Shown piece after piece: positions 16,816-25,904 of a stretch of 50,962 nt of DNA. Below the pieces are notes generated by a model. It did not search any database and was not told the DNA's origin. It worked only from the letters and a program-made list of their open reading frames with translations. Position 1 is the first letter of the stretch, and every line of letters starts with the position of its first letter. The DNA is from an uncultured bacterium (GTDB taxonomy: Bacteria; Planctomycetota; UBA1135; GCA-002686595), in assembly GCA_937905825.1 (NCBI GenBank), contig CALCXM010000159.1, forward strand, positions 1-50,962. Direction: 5' to 3'. The position numbers and the translations under genes are program-made.

Positions 16816-19800
16816 ATGGTCCCGGAAGACAACACCGATCCAGAGGAAACCTGTGCGCGAACAACGCGCGCTCAGGAGATCTTCCAAGAGTACCTGGCCC
16901 GCTCGGAGTCGGATCCGTCGGTGGATTTTGATGCCTTGCTCGCGCTGCATCCCAACGAGCGCGAGGAGCTGACCGAGTTGCATCAAGCGGTCGCGTTCCT
17001 CGACGACCTAAGGGTCGAGCGGGCCGACTCGATCCAGCCGACGATCCGGCATCGCTTTGGCGGGGATTTGGATCCCAGCGTGATGTTGGAAGAGGATGAC
17101 GGGTCCTGCGAAGTTCTCGACCCGGACATTGGAGCGAGCGCGGAAGGGACCTTCGGTCGCTATCGCGTGAAAGGCGAGGTCGCGCGTGGTGGGCAAGGAG
17201 TGGTCCTACGAGTGTGGGACAGTGAGTTGCGTCGACACCTCGCCATGAAGGTCTTGCACTCGGATCGCTCGCGACCGATGCCCGCTGCAAGGCCGGGCCT
17301 AGGCAGCCGCGTCCTGGCGCGCTTCCTCGAAGAAGCTCAAGTCACCGGGCAACTGGACCACCCCGGTTTTGTCCCGGTTCACGAAATCGGCATCGGTCCC
17401 ATGGGCAAGGTGTTCTTCACGATGAAGCTCGTGCGCGGGGAGAGCTTGCAAGCAGTCTATGGCCAGTACCACAAAGGCCAAGCAGACTGGAGCTTGACGC
17501 GCGTGCTCGGCATCTTGCTGCGGGTCTGCGAAGCGATGGCCTACGCCCACGAGAAGGGAGTGGTGCACCGGGATCTGAAGCCCGCCAACGTCATGGTCGG
17601 GCGACACGGCGCCGTGTACGTGATGGACTGGGGCCTTGCACGCGTTTTGGGGCGTCCCGAGACCAAGGACATTCGAATCCGAGAGGACGCGACCATCACG
17701 CAAGTGGTCAGTGGTCGGCGCGAGAAACAGGAATCCGATCCGGACAGTCCCCTGGTTACGGTTGATGGGGATGTGATTGGCACGCCCGCTTACATGAGCC
17801 CCGAGCAGGCCCGTGGTCAAGCGGAACTGCTCGATCGGCGGGCCGACGTGTACTCGCTCGGAGCGATGCTCTACCACCTTTTGGCGGGACATCCACCCAA
17901 CTACATTCCTGGCGTCCAGCTTTCGAATCGCCAAGTGCTCTTCCGTCTTTTGGAAGGCGCCCCCAAGCCCCTGGTGGAGATCGCACCGTCCGCACCGCCA
18001 GAGTTGATCGCGATCTCCGAACGCGCCATGGCTCGCGATCGCATGGAGCGCTACGCGGACATGGGAGAGTTGGCCGCCGATGTGCGGGCTTACTTGGAGA
18101 ATCGCGTGGTGACCGCTTTCGCCAGCGGGCCCTGGGCGCAGTTCAAGAAGCTGATCCAGCGCAACCGGGTCAGCGCGGGGATCGTTAGCGTTGCGCTCTT
18201 GATCGTGTTCAGTGCAACCATCGGTAGTTCGCTGATTCTTGCGAGCAAGAACAAGGCCTTGGCCGTGGCCCGTGACGATGCCCGGGACAAGACCCAAGAG
18301 TTGCTGTCGCTCTCGGCGGCGCAAGCCATCGAAGAGTTGGAGCAAGGGGCGGGCCAGTTGTGGCCTGTGGCCCCTGAACGAATCCAACAGTACAAGGCGT
18401 GGCTTGGAAAAGCCGGGGAGGTGACCCACGGATTGCCGCGCTATCGCGAATCCTTGAACGCGCTTCGATTGCAGTCCCTGGATCCGGAACCGATCGACGT
18501 GTCAATGGATCCGCATCCCGCTGCGCTGGCGGCACGCCAAGCCCTTGCCGTGGTGAAGGCGCGCGAGATGGACATGGACAGCTTGCGCACCCGACTGCAA
18601 GACTCTGAGCAAGCGCCCGCCGATGGGCTGATCGAGTGCGCCGCAAGCCTCGCCCTCGCCCGCGAACAAGCGCAGCAGCTCGTCGCTGTCGCCCGGGATG
18701 TCCGGCGCTTCAAGTTTGCGAGCCAAGATGACCAGTGGTTGCATGACCGTCTCGAGCGCCTGGTGAAAGGGCTGGAGGAACTCATGGATCCGCAGATCGG
18801 TTTGATCGATGGGCGCACGCCCGAACGGGGCATGGGCATCGCTCGGCGCTTGCAGCTTGCCGAAGAAATGCAGGAGCAGGCAGTCAGCAGCGCCTTCTTG
18901 GAGGCCTGGCGCCAAGCGCAGAGCAGCATCGCGAACCCCGCCGAGAGCCCGGCCTATGCCGGACTGTCGATCGCACCCCAGCTTGGCCTCGTGCCCCTCG
19001 GCAAGGACCCGCGTTCTGGCTTCTGGGAGTTTGCGGACGTGCGTTCGGGGTCGATTCCTACGCGCACCGCGGAGGGCGAATTGCAACTCGTGCCGGGCAG
19101 CGCGGTGGTGCTTGTGCTCTTGCCCGGCGGCCCTTTCACCATGGGTTCCCAAGCGACCGACCCCAAGGGGGAACGCTATGACAAGGCAGCCTTGAGCGAC
19201 GAGACGCCCATGCGCCGCATGCACGCGGGACCTTTCTTCTTGTCGAAGTTCGAGCTCACTCAAGATCAATGGCAACGGGTCGCCGGCACCAACCCGAGTT
19301 CGAGTGCCGAAGGGGCACCCATGCCGGGCGCTGCTGCTGGAGTGCTTGTGGGGACTCGTCATCCGGTGGAATCGGTCTCCTGGGAAGAGTGCGTGCAAGT
19401 GCTCGGCTGGATGGGCATGCGCTTGCCCACAGAGGCCCAATGGGAGTACGCCGCGCGCGCGGGAACCGAGACCATTTGGTCTTCCGGCGACACCCTCGCG
19501 GAACTTTCCGCCGCCGCGAACATTGCAGACACCGTGGGCGCCAAGGCGGGCCGCACCTGGATGGAAGCGACCGAGTCCGACACGCTCAACGACGGCTACG
19601 CAGTGCACTCACCGGTGGGCCTGTTCGCCCCCAACGGATTTGGACTGCACGACATGCATGGCAATTTGTGGGAGTGGTGCAGGGACGCCTACGGTCCCTA
19701 CGATCCGCGCATGAGCGTGGCGGACAACGAAGCCTATGGCAAGGTCATCGGCAACCGAACGATTCGCGGTGGCGCCTACTACTTCCCTTCCGGCTACGCG

Positions 19801-19881
19801 CGCAGTTCCCGTCGCTACAAGAACCTGCCGGTGTTCAAGGTCGCGTTCCTTGGTGTTCGACCCATGCGCGAGTTGCACTGA
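16816..19881 (+). CDS. Transmembrane Ser/Thr protein kinase with C-terminal FGE-like domain
   Basis: 1021 residues. Residues about 10-70 match the helical leader common ahead of planctomycete kinases (EYLARSESDPSVDFDALL). The kinase domain runs from about 114 to 437: VARGGQGVV loop, AMKVLH lysine, HRDLKPANV catalytic loop, DWGLAR replacing DFG, and GTPAYMSPEQA. All catalytic residues are present. One transmembrane helix follows at about 451-477, then about 270 residues of helical, probably coiled-coil sequence, then a formylglycine-generating-enzyme (SUMF1) domain from about 756: GPFTMGS, HPVESVSWEE, LPTEAQWEYAARAG, MHGNLWEWC, IRGGAYYF. The paired cysteines that make the enzyme active are missing after RGG (YYFPSGYARSSRRY), so it is likely a binding or sensor module outside the membrane. 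Monocistronic. Ligand unknown. Confidence 0.9.
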   Translation: MVPEDNTDPEETCARTTRAQEIFQEYLARSESDPSVDFDALLALHPNEREELTELHQAVAFLDDLRVERADSIQPTIRHRFGGDLDPSVMLEEDDGSCEVLDPDIGASAEGTFGRYRVKGEVARGGQGVVLRVWDSELRRHLAMKVLHSDRSRPMPAARPGLGSRVLARFLEEAQVTGQLDHPGFVPVHEIGIGPMGKVFFTMKLVRGESLQAVYGQYHKGQADWSLTRVLGILLRVCEAMAYAHEKGVVHRDLKPANVMVGRHGAVYVMDWGLARVLGRPETKDIRIREDATITQVVSGRREKQESDPDSPLVTVDGDVIGTPAYMSPEQARGQAELLDRRADVYSLGAMLYHLLAGHPPNYIPGVQLSNRQVLFRLLEGAPKPLVEIAPSAPPELIAISERAMARDRMERYADMGELAADVRAYLENRVVTAFASGPWAQFKKLIQRNRVSAGIVSVALLIVFSATIGSSLILASKNKALAVARDDARDKTQELLSLSAAQAIEELEQGAGQLWPVAPERIQQYKAWLGKAGEVTHGLPRYRESLNALRLQSLDPEPIDVSMDPHPAALAARQALAVVKAREMDMDSLRTRLQDSEQAPADGLIECAASLALAREQAQQLVAVARDVRRFKFASQDDQWLHDRLERLVKGLEELMDPQIGLIDGRTPERGMGIARRLQLAEEMQEQAVSSAFLEAWRQAQSSIANPAESPAYAGLSIAPQLGLVPLGKDPRSGFWEFADVRSGSIPTRTAEGELQLVPGSAVVLVLLPGGPFTMGSQATDPKGERYDKAALSDETPMRRMHAGPFFLSKFELTQDQWQRVAGTNPSSSAEGAPMPGAAAGVLVGTRHPVESVSWEECVQVLGWMGMRLPTEAQWEYAARAGTETIWSSGDTLAELSAAANIADTVGAKAGRTWMEATESDTLNDGYAVHSPVGLFAPNGFGLHDMHGNLWEWCRDAYGPYDPRMSVADNEAYGKVIGNRTIRGGAYYFPSGYARSSRRYKNLPVFKVAFLGVRPMRELH

Positions 19882-19985
19882 GACGCTCCGCGCGAGCTGA
19901 ACGGGGGAAAAGGCCCTGCGCAGGCTGAACTGAACGGGGCCTGCTCGCGCTTCAAGAGGCCCGGCCGACAAGGCGCCTCGCCGAT

Positions 19986-21077
19986 TCAGATCCAGTGCTT
20001 GAGGCGTGCCTCGATGCACTCCGCAATTTGTGCGGCGCACTCCAAGTAGACCTGGGCGCTACCGCCAATCGGATCCGCGATGTCCCGACCTTTGGGGTCG
20101 AGCAGCTGCAGGATTTCCCGTTGACCGGGGGGCAGCAGTTGTTGCAAGGCGCCTAGGTGTCCGCGGGTCAAGCAATACACCGCGTCGAGTTCGGCCACGT
20201 TTTCGGCCGTGGCCTGGGTCGCGCTGTGCGCACTGATGTCGACGCCTTGCTCGCGCATCGTATCGACCGCGTGCCGGGCGGCGGGGCTTCCGGGTTCCGC
20301 GTAGATCCCCATGGAGGAGACCACAAACCCGTGTTCGGCCAAAGCGTCCTCGCTGCAGCCGATGCTCTTGGCGAGCATAGCCCGTGCGATGCCTTCGGCC
20401 ATTGGACTTCGACAGGTGTTGCCCGTGCAGGCGAAGGCGATCTTTTGTCCCGCGGTGCGCTTCAGGGAATTCATGTCGTGCAGTCCTTCTCGGAGAAGTT
20501 CGAAGCGGCCGGCGCCCATGCGCAGAATCGTGGAGGATTCCTGCAGGCGAGTGGGGCCGCCGTCGAGGATAAGGTCGCCGCTTGCGAGCTCTAGATTGTC
20601 AAAGCTGTGGTGATCGACCGCGGGTGCGCCGCCGTGTTCGTTGGCGCTCGTCATGACCACCGGGAAGGGCGCGGCGTTGCAGAGCGCCGCGGAGAAGGGG
20701 CCCGCTGTACAGCGGATTCCGATCCAGTCGTCCTTGGCAATCAGTTCCAAGCCGGGGGGCACTCCCGGCAAGACAAGGGTCAATGGCCCAGGCCAGTAAC
20801 GGGCGATGATTCGATCGAGCCGCGTGCTCTCGAAGCAATGACCAAGAGCTGCCGCGGAGCCCACATGCCAAGTCCATGGCCGACCCCCGGGTGCGCCCTT
20901 GGCCCGCGCCAAGTTGAGCAGGGCTTGCGGATCGTCCGCCCGGGCCGTGATCCCGTAGACGGTTTCAGTGGGCACAATCACCAATCCACCGGTCGCTAGG
21001 ACCTCTACGGCCTGTTGCAACCAGGGGGCGTCGGGCTCCGGGGATCCGGAGGGCAGGAGAACTCGTGTGGGCGTCAT
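19986..21077 (-). CDS. Sua5/YrdC-like domain fused to YwlE-like arginine phosphatase
   Basis: 363 residues with two domains. Residues 1-200 are Sua5/YrdC-like (PTETVYGI, TSAN, SSTIL), the family that makes threonylcarbamoyl-AMP for the t6A tRNA modification. Residues 211-363 are a low-molecular-weight phosphatase: Cys217 and Arg223 in CTGNTCRSPMAEG, with the general acid Asp335 in DIADPIGGS. The Thr at P-loop position 221 and the DP-GGS-x-x-Y segment match B. subtilis YwlE, a protein-arginine phosphatase, rather than tyrosine phosphatases, which carry Ile/Leu there. In Bacillus ywlC (sua5) and ywlE are near neighbours; here they are one protein. The usual K-x-R segment of Sua5 is irregular (AKGAPGGRPW). 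It converges on the kinase gene and is divergent from the histidine kinase gene. Confidence 0.85.
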   Translation of the reverse strand: MTPTRVLLPSGSPEPDAPWLQQAVEVLATGGLVIVPTETVYGITARADDPQALLNLARAKGAPGGRPWTWHVGSAAALGHCFESTRLDRIIARYWPGPLTLVLPGVPPGLELIAKDDWIGIRCTAGPFSAALCNAAPFPVVMTSANEHGGAPAVDHHSFDNLELASGDLILDGGPTRLQESSTILRMGAGRFELLREGLHDMNSLKRTAGQKIAFACTGNTCRSPMAEGIARAMLAKSIGCSEDALAEHGFVVSSMGIYAEPGSPAARHAVDTMREQGVDISAHSATQATAENVAELDAVYCLTRGHLGALQQLLPPGQREILQLLDPKGRDIADPIGGSAQVYLECAAQIAECIEARLKHWI

Positions 21078-21167
21078 AGGCGTCGGGGAGGCAAGCAGGT
21101 TAGCCTATCGCCCCCCCGACTTGCCATGGCCGGCATCGCCCATCGGACGAGAGGGGAAACCAGCACC

Positions 21168-21983
21168 ATGGAACAAGAATCAGACATGCCGCAGGAAGAG
21201 CCCTTCTCGCGTCCCGCAGGAGTGGAATCCGGCGGGGCCAGCGAGGTGATCGCCGCACCAGATCGCGAAGTCTTTCTGGGGCGCATCGCCGGAGGCCTGG
21301 CCCATGAGATCAAGAACCCGCTCTCGACCATGTCGATCAACTTGGCCCTGCTCGAGGAGGAATTCACCCGCTCGGCGCGCAACCGCGATTCGGGCAACCC
21401 CGAACCCACGGCCCGCGAGAAGCGTTGCCTCAAGCGCATCGTCACCCTGCAGCGCGAGATCTCAAGGCTCGAGGACATCGTCAATGACTTTCTGGTGTAC
21501 GCCAAGGGGGGCGAGGTCAACCGGTCTGCCCACAGCATCTTGGATGTGATGCGCGAGGTCTTGAACTTCGTGCATACCGAAGATGACTTGCAGGGCATTC
21601 GCCATCATGTGGACCTGCCCAGCAGCTTGCCCTTGGCGGTGATCGATCCTGGCCTCATGCGTCAAGCGCTGATGAACTTGGTGGTCAACGCCCGTCAATC
21701 GATGCCGATGGGGGGCGAGTTGATCGTGCGCTTGCGAAGGGACGGATCCCACGCGATCATCACGATCACCGACACCGGTGTCGGCATGCCGGCGGGGGAC
21801 GTGGAGCATTGCTTTGACGCCTATTGGTCCACGAAAAAGACCGGCACTGGGTTGGGGCTGGCCACGACCCGGCGCATCATTCAAGAACACGACGGCACCA
21901 TCTCGGTGATCTCAGAAATCGGTCGTGGGACGAGCTTCCGGATCGTCCTGCCGCTCGTGGTGGAGATTACGGGAACCTCCTGA
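21168..21983 (+). CDS. Soluble NtrB-like sensor histidine kinase
   Basis: 271 residues. The ATG at 21168 is preceded by GAGAGGGGA at ribosome-site distance; ATG 21126 is a weaker alternative. No transmembrane helix and no PAS or GAF domain is visible: after a 30-residue acidic leader comes the dimerisation helix with the phospho-acceptor His46 (GGLAHEIKNPLSTM), then the HATPase domain with LMNLVVNARQSMP, DTGVGMP and GTGLGLATTRRI. It therefore senses in the cytoplasm or through a partner. The response-regulator gene starts 27 bp downstream, giving a cognate pair. Confidence 0.88.
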   Translation: MEQESDMPQEEPFSRPAGVESGGASEVIAAPDREVFLGRIAGGLAHEIKNPLSTMSINLALLEEEFTRSARNRDSGNPEPTAREKRCLKRIVTLQREISRLEDIVNDFLVYAKGGEVNRSAHSILDVMREVLNFVHTEDDLQGIRHHVDLPSSLPLAVIDPGLMRQALMNLVVNARQSMPMGGELIVRLRRDGSHAIITITDTGVGMPAGDVEHCFDAYWSTKKTGTGLGLATTRRIIQEHDGTISVISEIGRGTSFRIVLPLVVEITGTS

Positions 21984-22010
21984 ACGGTCAGGGAACAGCA
22001 CGCTTCAATT

Positions 22011-23387
22011 ATGGATAGCAATCAAGACACACCGATCCGCGTCCTGGTCGTCGATGACGATGAAGGCCACGCCGAGGCGCTCGCTGACGGACTCGAGATG
22101 GATGGCCACGAATGCACCATCGCCGGTTCGGGCAACGAAGCCGTGGAGAAACTGGGGGAGTCCACCTTCGATGCAGTCCTAACGGACCTCTACATGCACG
22201 ACCGGTCCGGATTGGAGGTCCTCAAGGAATCCAGGAATCTGCAGCCGAACGCGGTCGTCTTGCTGATTACCGGGCACGGTTCCGTGGAGACGGCGGTGGA
22301 AGCCATGCACATGGGCGCCGCAGATTACCTGACCAAGCCCGTGAACCTTCCGGAGCTGCGCACCAAACTGCCCCGGGCCGTGGCGGCCGTGCGTGACCGC
22401 GCCCAGAACATCGAGCTGCGTCGTCAGCTGGACAAGCGCTTCGGGTTCGAGAACATCATCGGGCATTCACCGCCCATGCAACGGTTGTTCGAAATGCTCG
22501 GGCGCGTTTCGGGAACCAGTGCGACGGTGTTGATTTTGGGGGCGAGCGGCACGGGCAAGGAACTGATCGCCCAGGCCGTGCACCGCAACAGCCCGCGCAA
22601 GGACGGACCCTTCGTTCCAGTCAACTGCGCGGCGCTCTCGGAAGGCTTGATCGAGTCGGAGTTGTTCGGTCACGTGCGCGGCGCGTTCACCGGTGCGGTG
22701 AGCTCCAACGAAGGTCGCATCATGTTCGCGAAGGGTGGAACGCTCTTTCTCGATGAAGTGGGCGATATGCCCCTCGAAACCCAAGCCAAGATGTTGCGCG
22801 TCCTAGAGAACCGCACAGTGGTTCCGGTGGGTGGCAACAAGGAAGTGCCCGTGGACATTCGGCTGGTGGCAGCGACCAACCGTGACCTGGCCGAGATGGT
22901 CAAGAAGGGCACCTTCCGAGAGGACCTTTTCTTCCGGCTGCAAGTGGTGACCCTGCAACTGCCGGCCCTGCGCGAACGGACTGGAGACATTCCGATCTTG
23001 ATCGATCACTTGATTGGCGAGATGAACAAGTCGCACGAGCGCAAGCTTTTGGGCATCTCTCCTGAGGCGCGCACGATTTTGGTGCGCTACCCCTGGCCCG
23101 GCAACGTGCGCGAGTTGCGCAACTGCATTGAGAACATGGTGGTGCTCGCCGCGGGCCCGCGCCTGGAGGTGGAAGACATCCCCCAGAACGTCGCGCAGCA
23201 GGGCGCCGAAGGGGCTGGCAGCGGCGGGGGCTACACCCTCCAGGGGCGCTCCCTGGTGGAGGTCGAGCGCGATCTGATCTCCGAAAACCTGGCACTCTTT
23301 GAAGGCAACCGGGAGAAGACCGCCAAGCTGCTCGGGATCGGGGAACGGACCTTGTACCGCAAGATCAAGGAGTACGGGCTCCATTGA
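22011..23387 (+). CDS. NtrC-family sigma-54 response regulator
   Basis: 458 residues with three domains. The receiver (about 8-125) has acidic Asp15/Asp16, phospho-acceptor Asp59 (LTDLYMHD) and the Lys of LTKP. The AAA+ central domain (about 145-380) has GASGTGKE as Walker A, GAFTGA, the loop that touches sigma-54, and GGTLFLDEVGD as Walker B. The C-terminal Fis-type helix-turn-helix reads NREKTAKLLGIGERTLYRKI. Such proteins bind upstream enhancers and drive RNA polymerase carrying sigma-54. The gene sits between its likely kinase and dnaK; two palindromes and a sigma-54-like promoter follow at once, making dnaK the most economical target (inference). Confidence 0.92.
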   Translation: MDSNQDTPIRVLVVDDDEGHAEALADGLEMDGHECTIAGSGNEAVEKLGESTFDAVLTDLYMHDRSGLEVLKESRNLQPNAVVLLITGHGSVETAVEAMHMGAADYLTKPVNLPELRTKLPRAVAAVRDRAQNIELRRQLDKRFGFENIIGHSPPMQRLFEMLGRVSGTSATVLILGASGTGKELIAQAVHRNSPRKDGPFVPVNCAALSEGLIESELFGHVRGAFTGAVSSNEGRIMFAKGGTLFLDEVGDMPLETQAKMLRVLENRTVVPVGGNKEVPVDIRLVAATNRDLAEMVKKGTFREDLFFRLQVVTLQLPALRERTGDIPILIDHLIGEMNKSHERKLLGISPEARTILVRYPWPGNVRELRNCIENMVVLAAGPRLEVEDIPQNVAQQGAEGAGSGGGYTLQGRSLVEVERDLISENLALFEGNREKTAKLLGIGERTLYRKIKEYGLH

Positions 23388-23413
23388 GTCAGGGCTAGAG
23401 CTCTGGCCCAGGT

Positions 23414-23428
23414 CTGCCACCCTGGCAG
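23414..23428. promoter_or_regulatory. Palindrome 1 upstream of dnaK (candidate enhancer site)
   Basis: CTGCCACCCTGGCAG: 6-bp arms around CCC. It differs from palindrome 2 at a single base over 15 nt. The centre is about 140 bp before the start predicted from the sigma-54 element, normal for an NtrC-type site. Alternatively it may be part of the transcript end of the preceding regulator gene. Confidence 0.55.
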
Positions 23429-23451
23429 CCCCCTCAGAGGCCAATTTTGAG

Positions 23452-23470
23452 GCCTGCCACGCTGGCAGGC
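23452..23470. promoter_or_regulatory. Palindrome 2 upstream of dnaK (candidate enhancer site)
   Basis: 8-bp arms GCCTGCCA/TGGCAGGC around CGC. The centre is 40 bp from that of palindrome 1, close to four helical turns, so two dimers could sit on the same DNA face. About 100 bp before the predicted transcription start. Confidence 0.55.
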
Positions 23471-23534
23471 GTGGCTGCTCGCGGAGGGGGTTCCTAAGCT
23501 CTTATGCACCTAGTGTTTACGGTCCTCGACTCGC

Positions 23535-23551
23535 TTGGCACGGGGTTTGTT
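23535..23551 (+). promoter_or_regulatory. Candidate sigma-54 promoter of dnaK
   Basis: TTGGCACGGGGTTTGTT matches the sigma-54 consensus (TTGGCACG-N4-TTGCW) except that the -12 GC is GT. The invariant GG at 23537-23538 is 10 bases from that dinucleotide, the required spacing. The predicted start near 23561 gives a leader of about 130 nt before the dnaK ATG. No CIRCE element (TTAGCACTC inverted repeat) is present. Confidence 0.5.
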
Positions 23552-23689
23552 TAAGCCTGCCTGTTCCAGGTGCCCTGGGCGGGCCTCCCCCGTCCGCTAG
23601 GGGTCCAGAAGGCGTTGACCTGGACACCCTTTCAACGGCCCGGCCCGCCCGGGCACGAATCGCAGCGACTCAACCAAAAAGGCAATCCC

Positions 23690-25606
23690 ATGAGCAGTAC
23701 CAACAAAATCATCGGCATCGACCTAGGCACGACCAACTCGGTCGTGTCCGTGATGGAAGGCGGCGAGCCGATCGTGATCACGAACGCCGAAGGCGCCCGC
23801 ACCACCCCCTCGGTCGTGGCATTCACCGCTGACGGAGGACGCCTGGTGGGCTCCGCAGCCCGCCGCCAGGCGGTCACCAACCCGACCAAGACCATCGCTT
23901 CGATCAAGCGCTTCATGGGCCGTCGCCACAGCGAGGTCAAGGACGAAGAGCGTAGCGTCGCGTACAAGTTGGTCGGTGGACCCGACGAGCTGGTCAAGGT
24001 CGACATCGACGGCACCCAGTACACCGCCCCCGAGATCAGCGCAATCGTGCTCGGTCACCTCAAGGAAGCCGCCGAGGCCTACCTGGGTGGCACCGTCGAA
24101 CGTGCTGTGATCACCGTGCCCGCCTACTTCAACGACGCCCAGCGTCAGGCCACGAAGGACGCCGGCACGATCGCGGGTCTCAAGGTCGAGCGCATCATCA
24201 ACGAGCCGACCGCGGCCACCCTGGCCTACGGCTTGGACAAGGACAAGAGCGGCCGGGTCGCGATTTACGACCTCGGTGGTGGAACCTTCGACGTCTCCAT
24301 CTTGGAGATCGGCGACGGCGTTTTCGAAGTGCTCTCCACGAACGGCGACACCCACTTGGGTGGCGATGACTTCGACGAAGTCCTCATCAGCCACGTGGCC
24401 GACACCTTCAAGTCTCAGTCCGGTATCGACGTGCGTACGGACCCCATGGCCCTGCAGCGTCTCAAGGAAGCCTGTGAGAAAGCCAAGTGCGACCTCTCCG
24501 CCGCGACCTCCACGGACATCAACCTGCCCTTCATCACCGCGGACGCTTCCGGTCCAAAGCACCTGCAGCTGACGCTCACCCGCGCCAAGTTCGAGCAGCT
24601 TGCTGAAACGCTCATCAAGCGTACGGCGATCCCCTGCGAGACGGCCATGAAAGACGCCGGCCTCAAAGCCAGCGAAATCGACGAAGTCATCCTGGTCGGT
24701 GGTTCGACCCGCATTCCCGCGGTGCAGGCCATGGTCGCGAAGATCTTCGGTCAAGAGCCGAACCGCAGCGTGAACCCGGACGAGGTGGTGGCCGTTGGCG
24801 CCGCGATCCAAGGGGGCATCATGGCCGGTGACGTGAAGGACGTGGTCCTGCTCGACGTGACCCCGCTTTCCCTGGGCATCGAGACCTTGGGCGGTGTGGT
24901 CAACCACTTGATCGAGAAGAACACGACCATCCCGACCACCAAGAGCCAGGTCTACTCGACCGCTTCCGACAACCAGCCCAGCGTGGAGATCCACGTGCTG
25001 CAAGGCGAGCGCGAGTTCGCCAAGGACAACCGCTCCCTGGGACAGTTCCACCTGGATGGAATCGCCCCGGAACCCCGTGGCGTGCCACAGATCGAGGTGT
25101 CCTTCGACATCGACGCGAACGGCATCTTGACCGTCAAGGCCAAGGACAAGGGCACGGGCAAAGAGCAAGACATCCGCATCGAGGCCTCTTCCGGTTTGAG
25201 CGAAGCGGAGATCGAGAAGATGCGCGCCGACGCGGAAGCCAACGCCGAATCCGACAAGGCCCGCCGCGCGCTGGTCGAGTTGAAGAACCAAGTGGAGCAA
25301 CTGTCCCACGAGACGGACAAGCAACTCGAGGAGCACAAGGACAGCCTTTCCGCTGAGGACCTGGCAGCCATCAACGCCGCCAAGGACGAGATGAAGAAAG
25401 CGGCTGAGGGCGACGACAAGGACGCGATCCAGGCTGCCGTGGAGAACTTCCAGAAGTCCGCTCAGAAGCTCGGCGAGGCGATTCAAGCCAAGCAGAAGGC
25501 GGAGGCCGCTCAAGGCCAAGCCTCCACGTCTGGTGATGCAGCAAGCGCCGGTGCCGACAGCGACGACGACGAGCCCGTGGACGCGGACTTCGAAGTCAAG
25601 GCTTAG
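23690..25606 (+). CDS. dnaK: Chaperone DnaK (Hsp70)
   Basis: 638 residues, full family length. The ATG at 23690 gives the classical N-terminus ([19 protein letters not shown]). The nucleotide-binding domain shows [43 protein letters not shown] and [11 protein letters not shown]; the substrate domain shows [17 protein letters not shown]; the lid is helical and the chain ends in an acidic tail ([14 protein letters not shown]) that includes the EEVD-like co-chaperone end typical of bacterial DnaK. It folds and protects cytoplasmic proteins with DnaJ and GrpE, neither of which is adjacent. It stands alone after the two-component pair and is probably controlled by the upstream sigma-54-type region. 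A long antisense frame exists opposite it, as for many high-GC dnaK genes. Confidence 0.97.
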   Translation: MSSTNKIIGIDLGTTNSVVSVMEGGEPIVITNAEGARTTPSVVAFTADGGRLVGSAARRQAVTNPTKTIASIKRFMGRRHSEVKDEERSVAYKLVGGPDELVKVDIDGTQYTAPEISAIVLGHLKEAAEAYLGGTVERAVITVPAYFNDAQRQATKDAGTIAGLKVERIINEPTAATLAYGLDKDKSGRVAIYDLGGGTFDVSILEIGDGVFEVLSTNGDTHLGGDDFDEVLISHVADTFKSQSGIDVRTDPMALQRLKEACEKAKCDLSAATSTDINLPFITADASGPKHLQLTLTRAKFEQLAETLIKRTAIPCETAMKDAGLKASEIDEVILVGGSTRIPAVQAMVAKIFGQEPNRSVNPDEVVAVGAAIQGGIMAGDVKDVVLLDVTPLSLGIETLGGVVNHLIEKNTTIPTTKSQVYSTASDNQPSVEIHVLQGEREFAKDNRSLGQFHLDGIAPEPRGVPQIEVSFDIDANGILTVKAKDKGTGKEQDIRIEASSGLSEAEIEKMRADAEANAESDKARRALVELKNQVEQLSHETDKQLEEHKDSLSAEDLAAINAAKDEMKKAAEGDDKDAIQAAVENFQKSAQKLGEAIQAKQKAEAAQGQASTSGDAASAGADSDDDEPVDADFEVKA

Positions 25607-25653
25607 GTTCGCTAGCTAGTGGATGGCGCCCGCCGTCCGCTTGCACCTGAAAC

Positions 25654-25692
25654 CGCGGAGGGTGGATCGGCCATGTCGATTCGCCCTCCGCG
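25654..25692 (+). terminator. Possible dnaK terminator hairpin
   Basis: Arms CGCGGAGGG (25654-25662) and CCCTCCGCG (25684-25692) pair perfectly; inside, ATCG can pair with CGAT. No T-run follows. The rest of the 298-bp convergent gap (25607-25904) holds a 78-codon minus-strand frame (25612-25848, GTG start) with no recognisable features and a short Ala/Thr-biased stretch; neither is called as a gene. Confidence 0.45.
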
Positions 25693-25904
25693 CTTGTGTG
25701 GCTCCGGGCTCCGGCGAACAGAGCTGGCCGGTGTGGCGTGCAGCGGGGTTTGTAGCGCGCCTTGGGTCAACGGCAGGCTCACGAGCTCCAGGGCGTCGAG
25801 TTGCGGCAACGAGGGGGCCAGCAACCAGGCCACAGCAGATTCGGCCACAGCAGCTTCTGCTTCAGCAACTCGGGCTACGACGTCCCCGGCGACAACAAAT
25901 CACG

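Noticed and set aside
23400..23690. CIRCE or HrcA operator before dnaK
   Set aside because: Searched for the TTAGCACTC/GAGTGCTAA inverted repeat; not present. The palindromes found have a different sequence and spacing.
23723..25519. 598-codon open frame antisense to dnaK
   Set aside because: Long antisense frames opposite dnaK are a known consequence of its codon bias; the product is Leu/Val/Gly-rich with no family motif, while the sense strand is clearly DnaK.
25612..25848. 78-codon minus-strand ORF between dnaK and the carboxypeptidase-like gene
   Set aside because: GTG start without a clear ribosome site, no recognisable domain, and it overlaps the dnaK hairpin; left as unsupported.
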